NCBI GenBank assembly: GCA_050953365.1
Contig: JBMNMN010000009.1
Location: 1-64,000, forward strand
Direction of reading: 5' to 3'
Length of the DNA: 64,000 nt
Origin: UBA1426 sp050953365
GTDB taxonomy: Bacteria > Bacillota > Clostridia > Peptostreptococcales > Anaerovoracaceae
How positions within the stretch are numbered: the stretch's first letter is position 1; each line of letters starts with the position of its first letter. The notes under the pieces were generated by a model. It did not search any database and had not been told where the DNA came from. It saw nothing but the letters and a program-made list of their open reading frames with translations. A program made the position numbers and the translations under genes. This document shows, one piece after another, positions 1 to 8,280 of this stretch.

Positions 1-443
1 CCATTGAAGAAAACGACGAAGGCATACGGGTCAGAGGCGATGTGCAACCTCTGGTTTCCACAGATATTAAAACCATGCCTTATCCCGGCTTTCCTACGGA
101 TATGCAGCCTCAATTTATGGCTTTTCTTACAACCGTTAAAGGCCCAAGCGTAGTAGTGGAAACGGTTTTTGAAAACAGATATATGCATGTGGGAGAGCTG
201 AACCGTATGGGCGCTGAAATCAAAACCGAAGGAAGAAGCGCCATTATTCAGGGAGATAAAGTACTGCAGGGCGCCCAAGTCATCTGTACGGATTTACGCG
301 CAGGCGCTGCCATGGTACTCGCCGGACTCATGGCCGAAGGCGTCACGGAAATCTCTGAAATTTATCATTTAGAAAGAGGTTACGCCAATTTCGCCGAAAA
401 ATTCCGCAAGCTAGGCGCCAACCTCATTAAAGCGGATGATTAA
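1..443 (+). CDS. murA: UDP-N-acetylglucosamine 1-carboxyvinyltransferase, C-terminal part (partial at window start)
   Basis: The reading frame is open from base 3 to the TAA at 441-443; the N-terminal two thirds lie outside the window. MurA transfers enolpyruvate from PEP to UDP-GlcNAc, the first committed step of peptidoglycan synthesis, in the cytoplasm. The visible part has the conserved YPGFPTDMQPQ segment, which carries the catalytic aspartate of the family, and the TDLRAGAA motif near the end. The catalytic cysteine is not in view. The gene converges on spmB and the two stop codons overlap (TTAA at 440-443). Firmicutes often have two MurA paralogs and this part does not tell which one it is. 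Confidence 0.95.
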   Translation, partial: IEENDEGIRVRGDVQPLVSTDIKTMPYPGFPTDMQPQFMAFLTTVKGPSVVVETVFENRYMHVGELNRMGAEIKTEGRSAIIQGDKVLQGAQVICTDLRAGAAMVLAGLMAEGVTEISEIYHLERGYANFAEKFRKLGANLIKADD

Positions 444-976
444 TTCCATTCCCAAATTCGATAGATCCATACTGACGCCATGACCCCTGCTCCGTAGCCC
501 ACCAGGCCCGCCAGCAGAGAATGGCGTATTTTTTTTACCGCCGTGGCGCCAAAATATACCGCGATCACATAAAAAACAGTCTCGCAGCTTCCCGCCATGA
601 CCGATGCCACATTTCCCAGGAAACTATCCGCCCCATAGGTTGTGACCATTCGTTCCACCAATGCCAACGATCCGCTGCCGGATACGGGCCGCAAGAGAAT
701 CAAAGATGTGAGTTCTCTGGGTATGCCCAGTATTTCAAGCGCCGGACCAAGAAGATCTTCCAGATATTCCATTGCTCCCGAACTGACCATAGCTTCTATT
801 CCGATGAAAATGGCGATAATAAAAGGCAAGATTTCTGCAGCGGTTTTAATCCCCGTCTTCGCTCCTTCGACGAAGCTGTCATAAACCGACACCTTCTTCC
901 ACAACCCATGGACGATTATTATCGTAATCATTCCCGGAATAAAGCATAGAGAAGCAGCGCTCAACAGATTTGTCAT
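440..976 (-). CDS. spmB: Spore maturation protein B
   Basis: This 178-residue integral membrane protein has the nucleoside-recognition (Gate) domain fold and the conserved LRPVSGSGSLALV and GSCETVFYVIAVYFG segments of SpmB. In Bacillus SpmA and SpmB are needed for spore core dehydration and heat resistance; the transported substrate is unknown. Several hydrophobic segments run the length of the protein. Its start overlaps the spmA stop by four bases (973-976), so the two are translationally coupled and co-transcribed. It supports the host being a spore former. Confidence 0.93.
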   Translation of the reverse strand: MTNLLSAASLCFIPGMITIIIVHGLWKKVSVYDSFVEGAKTGIKTAAEILPFIIAIFIGIEAMVSSGAMEYLEDLLGPALEILGIPRELTSLILLRPVSGSGSLALVERMVTTYGADSFLGNVASVMAGSCETVFYVIAVYFGATAVKKIRHSLLAGLVGYGAGVMASVWIYRIWEWN

Positions 977-1560
977 TCTCGCCGTTTCCTCTCATAGTAT
1001 TTGCAAATTGCTATAGAGACAACCATGGATACGAGTCCCACCAGTATAGACGGTATGATTATGCTTCCGGGATTTACAGAACCCGCATCATTTCTGATTT
1101 TGATGATAGTCACCGGTACGATCTGAATCATGGACATATTCACAGCCATAAACATGCACATGGTGTCGCTGGCAATGGGGCTATGCCCATTTTCTTCATC
1201 CAGCATGACCATGCTCTGAATGGCGAACACGGTTGCGCTGTTTCCCGCGCCAAAGATATTTGCGCTGAAGCTCATCAGCATCATGGCAATGGTTTCCCGA
1301 TTGCGCTCCTTTGGAAACAAGTATTTCATCATAGGTCTGACGAGCCTGGCAAAGGCGTCGATGAGCCCGGAGTCCCTGGCAATGTTCATCAATCCGGACC
1401 ATACTGCCATGATTCCCGCCAGTCCGATGACAAAAAAAACGCCCTCCGTACAACTGGTCATCAACCCCTCGCTGAACGCCCCCAACACTCCTCTATACGC
1501 AGCAACAATAATACCGGCAAGGAGCATTCCCGCCCAAATATAATTCATCATAGCGCCCAT
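973..1560 (-). CDS. spmA: Spore maturation protein A
   Basis: This 195-residue polytopic membrane protein starts MGAMMNYIWAGM and carries SpmA hallmarks: LAGIMAVWSGLMNIARDSGL, LVRPMMKYLFP and the FSANIFGAGNSAT segment. It belongs to the nucleoside-recognition domain family and acts with SpmB in spore core dehydration, probably as a two-subunit membrane complex (known of the family). It is the first gene of the spmA-spmB pair. The next gene (1658) is divergent, leaving about 100 bases for both promoters. Confidence 0.93.
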   Translation of the reverse strand: MGAMMNYIWAGMLLAGIIVAAYRGVLGAFSEGLMTSCTEGVFFVIGLAGIMAVWSGLMNIARDSGLIDAFARLVRPMMKYLFPKERNRETIAMMLMSFSANIFGAGNSATVFAIQSMVMLDEENGHSPIASDTMCMFMAVNMSMIQIVPVTIIKIRNDAGSVNPGSIIIPSILVGLVSMVVSIAICKYYERKRRE

Positions 1561-1657
1561 CTACCTTTCTCTTCTATGAAAGAATATATGCATACTTTGC
1601 AAAATCATGTTGAAAATTTCCATTTGCTACATCATAATGAAATTGGAGGTGATGCGG

Positions 1658-1987
1658 GTGGACGCTACGATTACTCTCGGGGACTTAGGACTTATCATTA
1701 TTGCCATCGCTCTCATAATTCTGATATGTTATTGCATCTTTTTAGTCAAAAATTTAATTCCTGCCGCAAAAACATTAAACCGAATTCTTGAAGATACGGC
1801 GAGAATAACCGGGGCTGCCGCGGATGGAGCAGAGGGCGCGAAGAAGATGATTGACGATATGAGCGAATCCGTTTCTGTGGTTTCCGATGCTCTGAAAGGC
1901 AATGAAGGTTTTTTCCGGGGATTGACTTCATTATTTAAAGCAATTACATCTCTTATAGGTTTATTGAATAATAAAAAGATTGACTAA
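1658..1987 (+). CDS. Small single-pass membrane protein with an amphipathic C-terminal region
   Basis: The frame is open from an ATG at 1607, but the best ribosome site is GGAGGTGA at 1645-1652, which fits a GTG start at 1658 (8-base spacing) and not the ATG at 1652 (too close). That gives 109 residues. Residues about 7-30 form one hydrophobic helix (LGLIIIAIALIILICYCIFLV), followed by an Ala/Asp/Ser-rich helical region and a short hydrophobic C-terminus. The layout resembles DUF948-type envelope proteins but I do not recognise the family with confidence. It lies between spmA and an AbrB regulator. Function unknown. Confidence 0.7.
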   Translation: MDATITLGDLGLIIIAIALIILICYCIFLVKNLIPAAKTLNRILEDTARITGAAADGAEGAKKMIDDMSESVSVVSDALKGNEGFFRGLTSLFKAITSLIGLLNNKKID

Positions 1988-2071
1988 AATGTTCATTTAT
2001 GGTAGGATAATATGTGCTTTAGTTGTTATTAGACATTGACTTGAATGATTTGCAGTAAGGGGGTAGGGCGA

Positions 2072-2314
2072 ATGAAAGCAACAGGTATCGTAAGAAAAGT
2101 TGACGAATTGGGTAGGATTGTACTTCCCATTGAGCTTAGAAGGACTCTCGACATCGAAATCAAAGACCCCATCGAGATTTATGTTGACGGTGACTATATC
2201 CTCTTGAAGAAGTATGAACCTGCTTGCGTTTTCTGCGGAAACGCGAAAAGCGTCAAACGCATCCACGATAAGAATGTATGCGCGGATTGCATCAAAGAAA
2301 TTCAAAATTTATAA
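2072..2314 (+). CDS. AbrB/SpoVT-type transition-state regulator
   Basis: This is an 80-residue protein. The start is the ATG at 2072 (MKATGIVRKVDELGRIVLP) behind the purine-rich stretch at 2056-2067; an upstream in-frame ATG at 2045 lacks a ribosome site. Residues 1-50 are the AbrB/MazE swapped-hairpin DNA-binding domain (GRIVLPIELRRTL). The C-terminal 30 residues carry CVFCG and CADC, a likely zinc-binding pair of the kind seen in clostridial AbrB homologs. Family members repress or activate growth-phase and sporulation genes. It is a single gene followed by its own terminator. AbrB and SpoVT paralogs cannot be separated from this sequence alone. Confidence 0.88.
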   Translation: MKATGIVRKVDELGRIVLPIELRRTLDIEIKDPIEIYVDGDYILLKKYEPACVFCGNAKSVKRIHDKNVCADCIKEIQNL

Positions 2315-2330
2315 ACCTTCTTTGGAAAAG

Positions 2331-2371
2331 AAAAACCTGTTCACCTAAAATTATGAACAGGTTTTTATTTT
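2331..2371 (+). terminator. Bidirectional intrinsic terminator
   Basis: Perfect 12-bp stem AAAAACCTGTTC / GAACAGGTTTTT (2331-2342 and 2355-2366) with a 12-base loop, followed by a T-rich run. It ends the AbrB-type gene on the plus strand, and the flanking A run lets it serve the converging ricT operon on the minus strand. Confidence 0.88.
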
Positions 2372-2396
2372 TTTTATATTGTTTTGTGCCGTCGCC

Positions 2397-3314
2397 TCAA
2401 TCCTGCAAAAGACTCTTAATCTCCTGCAACAGGGACGCATCAATCTCATCGTCATCCTCAAAAGATTCTTCGTTCTTTTTGCCCAAACGACGAATCTGTT
2501 GTTTTGTGTAATAACTGAAATCAGGTGACAATTTTTCCGGTTTGTCACCGTCTTGTTCTTCCAGCACGAGGCGAACTTTTATCTTGTTTTCCAGGATGTT
2601 GCTCTCTACCACAACACCCATGCCGTCCACAGTCAATACTCTTTCTCCCACATCCGGCATGCCCTTCCTGAGTTCGCAATAGACATCGTTTTCAAATTTG
2701 AGACAGCACATGAGCCGGCCGCAAATGCCGGATATTTTGGTGGGATTTAGAGAAAGGTTTTGAACCTTGGCCATTTTTATAGATACCGGATCAAACTCCG
2801 GCAACCAGGAATGGCAGCACAAAGCCCTTCCGCAGGTACCGATTCCCCCTATGAGCTTGGCCTCATCCCTTACCCCTATCTGCCTAAGCTCAATGCGCAT
2901 TTTGAAAACGCTGGCAAGGTCTTTCACCAATTCGCGAAAGTCAACTCTACCGTCTGCAGTGAAATAGAAAATGATCTTGCTGTTGTCGAAGGTGTGTTCC
3001 ACATCCACCAACTTCATATCTAATTTGTGTTTATCGATCTTCTCCTGACAAAGTGCCAGATCCTTCTCTTTCCTCTTTAGGTTTTCCTGATGCTGAATTA
3101 CATCTTTCTCATTTGCTATGCGGATGATTTTCTTCAAAGGAGCCACAATCTCCTTCTCATCCACTTCTTTTATATCTTCGGACAGAGTACCGAATTCCAA
3201 CCCGCGGGCTGTTTCAACAATCACATTCATGCCCTTGGTAACCTCTAGTCCCGCAGGGTCGAAATAGTAAACTTTTCCCGCCTTCTTAAACCTAACACCC
3301 GCTACTTTTGTCAT
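2397..3314 (-). CDS. ricT: PSP1-domain regulator, RicT (YaaT)-like
   Basis: This 305-residue protein has the PSP1 C-terminal domain and the paired cysteine clusters of RicT: CGRALCCHSW and ICGRLMCCLKFEND. In Bacillus RicT works with RicA and RicF in an iron-sulfur-containing complex that affects RNase Y, mRNA processing, sporulation and biofilm formation. The C-terminal 40 residues are acidic and variable. It is the last gene of a minus-strand operon (42-codon ORF, tmk, holB, ricT), the usual Firmicutes neighbourhood, and overlaps the holB stop by four bases. The terminator at 2331-2371 ends the unit. Confidence 0.92.
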   Translation of the reverse strand: MTKVAGVRFKKAGKVYYFDPAGLEVTKGMNVIVETARGLEFGTLSEDIKEVDEKEIVAPLKKIIRIANEKDVIQHQENLKRKEKDLALCQEKIDKHKLDMKLVDVEHTFDNSKIIFYFTADGRVDFRELVKDLASVFKMRIELRQIGVRDEAKLIGGIGTCGRALCCHSWLPEFDPVSIKMAKVQNLSLNPTKISGICGRLMCCLKFENDVYCELRKGMPDVGERVLTVDGMGVVVESNILENKIKVRLVLEEQDGDKPEKLSPDFSYYTKQQIRRLGKKNEESFEDDDEIDASLLQEIKSLLQD

Positions 3315-4111
3315 GTGGGTTCCTCCTGTATCAGCTTCAATACCATGTTTTTGATAGTATAGTTCGTGTTGATGTGGCGGTTTAAATCCCGCCGCGCCTC
3401 CTCGATGAGAGCAACTGCGCGGTATGCTTTCTCTCTATGGAGGAGTTTACTTAGTTTTTGTATATGAGGATCTTTCCATTCACAGGCGATTCCTGTCGAA
3501 CACAACAAAATATCCCTGTACCATTTTTCCATGGCATCGAGGAATGCGTAAGCCTCTTCCCTTTGCCCTGTTATTTCATTCAGCCTGTCGACGATGGCAT
3601 AGTAACTCTTTCCATCCAAAATCATAGCACAGATGGTGCCAGCCTGCTCAAAAACCGTTTCGGTGCATGAACCTTCTTCCTCTTCATCCCCCTCTTTCTC
3701 CAACCGCAGCAGCACGCAGCGGGAGCGAATGGTGGGCAAAAGATGCTCAGCATTGCTTGAAAGTAAGAACAACACCGTTCCGCCGGGCGGCTCCTCAAGG
3801 GTTTTCAACAAACGATTCTGCGCGCGAATCGTCATCGTATCCGCATCCCGGATAACGGCTACAACTCTCTGGCCCACAAGAGGCTTTAAGCTGAGTCTTG
3901 CCAAAAGTTCCTCAATGGCTTTATCCTTTACCGACAGTCCGTCCGCGCAAACAATATGAATATCTTCTTTATATGGAGTAAGTTCTGTTACCAGGCTCTG
4001 AACAAAGCGGATCAAATGATCTGTTTCGCTGCATTCCAATATGTAGGCATGGGACAGCCTGCCGCTTCGAGCGAGATGAACCAGCCGCTCTCTCAACTCC
4101 CTCTGTTTCAT
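3311..4111 (-). CDS. holB: DNA polymerase III delta-prime subunit
   Basis: This 266-residue AAA+-type clamp-loader subunit helps load the beta clamp at the replication fork. Visible features are the SHAYIL start motif, RLLKTLEEPP (Walker B/sensor region) and TIRSRC, the SRC arginine-finger motif. There is no P-loop GxxGxGK, as is common for delta-prime, which is thought not to hydrolyse ATP. It sits between tmk and ricT and overlaps both by four bases, implying tight translational coupling. Confidence 0.9.
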   Translation of the reverse strand: MKQRELRERLVHLARSGRLSHAYILECSETDHLIRFVQSLVTELTPYKEDIHIVCADGLSVKDKAIEELLARLSLKPLVGQRVVAVIRDADTMTIRAQNRLLKTLEEPPGGTVLFLLSSNAEHLLPTIRSRCVLLRLEKEGDEEEEGSCTETVFEQAGTICAMILDGKSYYAIVDRLNEITGQREEAYAFLDAMEKWYRDILLCSTGIACEWKDPHIQKLSKLLHREKAYRAVALIEEARRDLNRHINTNYTIKNMVLKLIQEEPT

Positions 4112-4746
4112 AACTCGATCCCTCGGCGCGCTGTTAAAAATTCTATCGTCCTCTCTGTGATTTCCGCGCCGATCTCCTCAATTCCGCGCAAACCGTCAAT
4201 GATGCAGATCCTTTCCGGATGTTGATAAGCCAACTCAAGATAGCCTTGATACACATCCTTATGATAGTCGATTTCTTCTAATTCCAGTCGGTCCAAAACT
4301 CCATTGCTTATACGCTTTTTTCCTTCATCCGGATCTACCAATATGAGGAAAGTCAGATCGGGAGCAACCCCGTCCACGGCAATTTCGTTAATTATGCGAA
4401 CCCGTTCGCCAAGCTTGCGCCCATAGCCCTGGTATGCAATACTGGAATCCATAAAGCGGTCACATATTACTGTTTTTCCTGCTTCCAGCGCGGGCCGTAT
4501 TATCTGAGCCACGTGCTGGGCTCTGGAAGCTGCGTAGAGCAAAGCTTCCGTAAGATGAGCCATCTCATGATGGCAAGGATCCAGTAATATTTCCCGGATC
4601 ATTTCACCTATTTTAGTTCCCCCGGGTTCCCGTGTCAAAACAGGGTCCATACCTTTCGAGGCAAGAAAATCCGCCAGCATGTGAATTTGTGTTGTCTTCC
4701 CAGATCCGTCGGGGCCTTCAAAAGTAATAAATAAACCCGGCTTCAT
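4108..4746 (-). CDS. tmk: Thymidylate kinase
   Basis: This 212-residue P-loop kinase phosphorylates dTMP to dTDP. The Walker A motif is FEGPDGSGKTTQ at residues 8-19; TREPGGTKIGE and the DR(F/Y) motif CDRFMDSSIAYQGYGR follow, the last giving the dTMP-binding arginine and the start of the LID. The length is normal for the family. Its start codon overlaps the stop of a 42-codon membrane ORF (ATGA at 4743-4746). Confidence 0.96.
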   Translation of the reverse strand: MKPGLFITFEGPDGSGKTTQIHMLADFLASKGMDPVLTREPGGTKIGEMIREILLDPCHHEMAHLTEALLYAASRAQHVAQIIRPALEAGKTVICDRFMDSSIAYQGYGRKLGERVRIINEIAVDGVAPDLTFLILVDPDEGKKRISNGVLDRLELEEIDYHKDVYQGYLELAYQHPERICIIDGLRGIEEIGAEITERTIEFLTARRGIEL

Positions 4747-4871
4747 TTTTGCCTCCCTGGCTTTTTAATAATCTCATCCATAAGTTTCCCGATTAAGTAA
4801 ATGGATAAAGCCAATACCGGAATACAGAGAAGCGCCGTAAAAGTGATTTTTAATATGGTCATAGTGCTCAT
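4743..4871 (-). CDS. 42-residue single-pass membrane protein coupled to tmk
   Basis: This short frame reads MSTMTILKITFTALLCIPVL and continues through one hydrophobic helix (residues about 6-28) to a charged KLMDEIIKKPGRQK tail, ending in a TGA that overlaps the tmk ATG. A GGAGG motif lies 11 bases upstream of the ATG at 4871; a GTG in frame at 4880 is too close to it, so the exact start is uncertain. The stop-start overlap and the clear membrane helix argue that it is translated. It is too short for routine gene callers. Function unknown; it may anchor or regulate something in the tmk-holB-ricT unit. Confidence 0.6.
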   Translation of the reverse strand: MSTMTILKITFTALLCIPVLALSIYLIGKLMDEIIKKPGRQK

Positions 4872-5039
4872 ACTCAGCACTTCCTCCTTCGTATCTTCAG
4901 AGAAATCAACAAAGAAGATTTGTGACTCCGTTGCCTAAATCCGAATATCGCTTGGATTATCCTAGATTATAGAATACCTCTATTAAGCCAAAAAGTCCAG
5001 AAAAACAGGGATTGCCGGCGCTGTTGTATTCCGTGTCAA

Positions 5040-5246
5040 AATCAGCAGGGAAGGTTCCTTTTGATTATTAATTGCATTTTTTGGAGAGCAGGGTTGCGCT
5101 CCGGCGAGTACAAGCAAGTGCCAACCGGGCAGGACGGACCGTCTAAATCGTACGGCACGCTGCGCGTAGCCATCGAGCGGGAGAGTAACCCTGGCTCCAA
5201 AAAATATTTTATACTTGAATTCCAAAAAGAACCTTCCCTGCTGATT
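5040..5246. repeat. Nested palindrome: terminator-like 18-bp inverted repeat with a repeat element in its loop
   Basis: The outer arms are a perfect 18-bp inverted repeat: AATCAGCAGGGAAGGTTC at 5040-5057 and its complement at 5229-5246. The right arm begins two bases past the stop of the minus-strand gene at 5248, exactly where its intrinsic terminator should be. The structured repeat at 5077-5204 and short AT-rich flanks occupy the loop. The simplest reading is that a repeat was inserted into the loop of a terminator hairpin. Together with the repeat this fills the gap between 4872 and 5247. Confidence 0.7.
5077..5204. repeat. Structured dispersed repeat, copy A (128 bp)
   Basis: The ends form a stem: TTTTTTGGAG (5077-5086) with CTCCAAAAAA (5195-5204), continuing as CAGGGTT (5089-5095) with AACCCTG (5187-5193). 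An internal hairpin ACGC-TGC-GCGT is flanked by GGC/GCC. The interior shares long identical blocks with copy B at 40943-41075 (GCGCTCCGGCGAGTACAAGC, CAACCGGGCAGGACGG, GCGCGTAGCCATCGAGCGGG). It encodes no convincing protein. It could be a small non-autonomous mobile element or a structured RNA; I do not recognise a named family. Confidence 0.8.
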
Positions 5247-5247
5247 A

Positions 5248-5814
5248 TTATAATGTAAATTGCTTGATGATACCTGCCGCCATATAGTCCGCCATTGACA
5301 GAGCTCGCTGCTCATTCATGTCGCTGACGACGGTCTCTTCTTCAAACTTACCTGCCATTCTCAATGTTACGATTTCTTCCACCATACTCAAATGGTCAAA
5401 GAGCTGAGTCTTCCATTGATCTTCATTCCAGTAGGGATTGATGTCCGACAGAAAATGAGCGATCTCTGAAGCATTGTGATACCACTTTCTGCGCGCCAGC
5501 TGAGCGGCCTCTTCCTCTCCCGCCTTTGCCGCATTCAGCAAGTCGGCAGCCAGCAGCAGGTGGGCTCGAAGCAACCGTTCAAACTCTGCCGCTTTTTCAT
5601 ATCCATAGTACTGTTTCAATATGTTCGTAAAGTCCGCCGGATTACGAAGCAGCCTCCCGGTTACCACATCCAGGTCTTCCAGACCTGCAAGGGCACTGAC
5701 AATAAAAGCTCTCGTCCAGTTTACATGCTGCTCCCACAGCATGCGAAACAGGTTCATGATACCTAGCTGTTCTTCGTTGATACATGCAGAATGGATGCAA
5801 TTTCTCCTTTTCAT
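5248..5814 (-). CDS. Hypothetical helical protein (family often mislabelled acetylglutamate kinase)
   Basis: This 188-residue soluble all-helical protein contains LFRMLWEQHVNWTRAFIVSA, RLLRNPADF, EFERLLRAHLLLAADLLNAA and RRKWYHNASEIAHFLSDINPYW. These match a widespread Firmicutes family sometimes annotated acetylglutamate kinase although it has no kinase fold; the pattern suggests a four-helix bundle. The start at 5814 has an AAAGGAG site at a good distance; an internal Met at residue 20 is an alternative. It stands alone. Function unknown. Confidence 0.75.
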   Translation of the reverse strand: MKRRNCIHSACINEEQLGIMNLFRMLWEQHVNWTRAFIVSALAGLEDLDVVTGRLLRNPADFTNILKQYYGYEKAAEFERLLRAHLLLAADLLNAAKAGEEEAAQLARRKWYHNASEIAHFLSDINPYWNEDQWKTQLFDHLSMVEEIVTLRMAGKFEEETVVSDMNEQRALSMADYMAAGIIKQFTL

Positions 5815-5931
5815 GGCAAAAATGACTCCTTTATATTTTTTCTATATGTTATGCAGTGCCATGCAAAAAGGACAGTTCCCTCCAAAATGAAACTGTCCTT
5901 CTATATAAATCTGCTGCAACCCTTTACAGGC

Positions 5932-8277
5932 TCATTGTCCTCTGTCTTCCTGCGGAAGATCCGGCTCTTGCGGCCACGTCCGGGGCAGCATCACAATTGC
6001 TTTAAATAGATCCCCGTCGATCTTGATCTCAAACCAGCCGTTTTGCAGGAGTACTAAATCCTTGGCAATGGCAAGACCCAATCCGCTTCCTTCGGTGGTT
6101 CTTGACTCGTCGCCTCTTTTAAAGCGCTCCATCAGTTCATCCGCTTGGATGTTCAGCTCGCTCTTTGAGATGTTCTTGATTTCCAGCAGCACTTGAGCGT
6201 CCTTCCCGTTGGTTCCAGGTATCTCATTCAAATCGATGTAAACTCTCGATCCGGGGAGCGCATACTTCAGTACGTTGCCCAGCAGGTTTTCCACCACGCG
6301 CCACAGCAGCTGACCGTCGGCCAGAACGTAATAGGCTCTCTTCCTTGAGCGCGTCACGATGAACTTCAGGCCGGAGGCTTCAATTTTCGAACTCCATCTC
6401 ACCCAAGCCCTGATTGATCAGGGAGAGCATATCCACATTTTCGAGCCTGACCGGAATTGCACCGCTGGACGCTTTCGCTGCGTCGAAGAGGTCCTCGGTG
6501 AGCTTCTGCAGCCGCTTGCTTTTCTGGTCCAGCACCTCCAGGTATTCGGGCGCGTTTTCGCTGTCCATGCCCTTCCGTCTTGAGCAGGTCGATGTAGGTT
6601 ATGATAGAGGTCAACGGAGTTTTTAAGTCGTGGGAAACGTTTGAAATCAATTCCGTCTTTAACCTCTGGTTCTTTAATTCATTTTGAATCGCCAAATTGG
6701 ATGCAGCAGATATCTCGTTGATCTCTTCCGCCAACCGATCCAACTCCCCGTTTCCGGTCACGGGAATTTTATAGGTCAGGTTCCCGTTCCTCACTTCACC
6801 TACTCCCTTTGCGGATTTCTTCATACTTCCTTGACCCATTTGGGAGCCAGGATCAAGATGAGGAGGACCGCCACCGGAGCCAGCACCACTGTAGCCGAAA
6901 GGATGCGAGACCGCCAAAGTTATGAGGACCACTTTTCGCATTATGCTGCCGCCGTGATAAATGGAGCGAATGCCTCTGAACAGCTGCGGCGAGGATCCGG
7001 TAGATCAGCGAGTTCTTTAAAAACCGTTCCGCCTTTATGTTTCGCACACAGGACAGGATAAAGAGCAGACCTAAGGAGGCTGAAGCCAGACCCTACCAGC
7101 ACTGCCGCTCCCATCCACAGCAGCATGGCGGTGTTCAGCGGAGCTATGCCTGGAAAACTCGATAGGAATTGTACCGGATGCTTTCGTATAGAACGTTTAA
7201 AAACAGAAGTCCTCCTCCGAGAAAGCATACGGCGATAATGAGAAGCTGGATTTCCGTAAAGATCCTGTCGATCCTGTAGCTGGGTCGGTTTCCTTCTGCA
7301 TCCTTCCTTCCTGTGAGCACTATGAGAACAATCAGGGAAATCAGAGTCAGCAGTCCACAGGCAGCAACGATGGGGATCCATTTCATTATCTCCTTCCTAC
7401 TTGCCTGAAACGCTTCTTCCTTTGCGGCAATGTAGCTTTCCTCAAAGGCAAAATACACTTTAAGATTGGGGTTGTACTGATTGTGGAATCGCTCTTCCAA
7501 ATATCTGTCACTGTATCTTATGCCTTGATTGGGAGACTCCGCGCTGGGAGACGTCTTTAGTCATTTTGCCGTTCTCGTAAATCAGGTATTCGGCCTTTGC
7601 CTGCCATGCTGAGAAAGCGACTGCTGTCCATTGCAGTCCCTCTTCCGGGTTCGTTGCTGCATCCCTGCCTCTCCCGCATGCAATCTGGATCCTCATCCGG
7701 TCCGCATCAAGCCACATCTTGCCAGATTCGTCACGGTGTAGACGCCGTCCGTGGCATAGTAGAATAAAACCTTCCGCTCTGTCCAACTCTTCCTTTGCTC
7801 TTTCGAAGACTCGGAGTTCGTCTAAAATCAATTGCTGTCTGATCTGATCGATTTCATCCGCATAATCTGCTTCAAAACGCTGACGGGCGGCGGCATCCCC
7901 ATGGAACCCGTTGTATTTTTCATATATGACTCTCGTCACGGTTTGCCTTATCGTAAAACAGACTTTCAATCCGATTATCCAACTGCCACTGCTTCAGAGT
8001 TTTGCCGCTCTTTATATAGTCCTCCCCCTTCAGATCGCCGATCAAATACAATATGTCTCCGGCTTTCCTTCAAAGTCCCTTTGAAATCTCGCGCTCTCTT
8101 TGTAGCTCGGAAAAACAGAACATCGTCCACATCCATCCCTGTTCCGCTAATAAACGACGCGGATTCCAGGGCCATGGCTCCCGTCATAAGCGTCGCGATG
8201 AAAAAAACCACACAGATGATGAAAGGCGAAAATGCTCCAAGCCTTAGTTCCGTTATACTTTTCGATTTTATATCCAA
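5932..8277 (-). pseudogene. Decayed sensor histidine kinase
   Basis: Read on the minus strand, pieces of one membrane histidine kinase appear in order but in different frames: an N-terminal membrane segment (8277-8200, TTG start), an extracytoplasmic region (8000-7510), two or more membrane helices (7390-7080), a HAMP-like linker and the H-box SNVSHDLKTPLTSIITYIDL (about 6640-6580), a linker piece (6568-6380), and the ATPase domain (6402-5932) with N-box ENLLGNVLKYA and G-box EGSGLGLAIAKDL. At least six frame changes are needed, so no intact kinase can be made unless these are sequence errors. It was the partner of the regulator just upstream. Confidence 0.85.
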
Positions 8278-8280
8278 TTC

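Noticed and set aside
440..443. Overlapping convergent stop codons of murA and spmB
   Set aside because: Real but ordinary in compact genomes; no function is implied.
970..1791. A 273-codon plus-strand frame across spmA
   Set aside because: It is antisense to spmA and rich in His/Arg/Ser without motifs, a typical shadow of a membrane-protein gene.
5061..5258. A 65-codon plus-strand frame through repeat copy A, and a similar one through copy B
   Set aside because: The frame is not conserved between the two copies (B reads a different frame) and the region is explained by stem structure.
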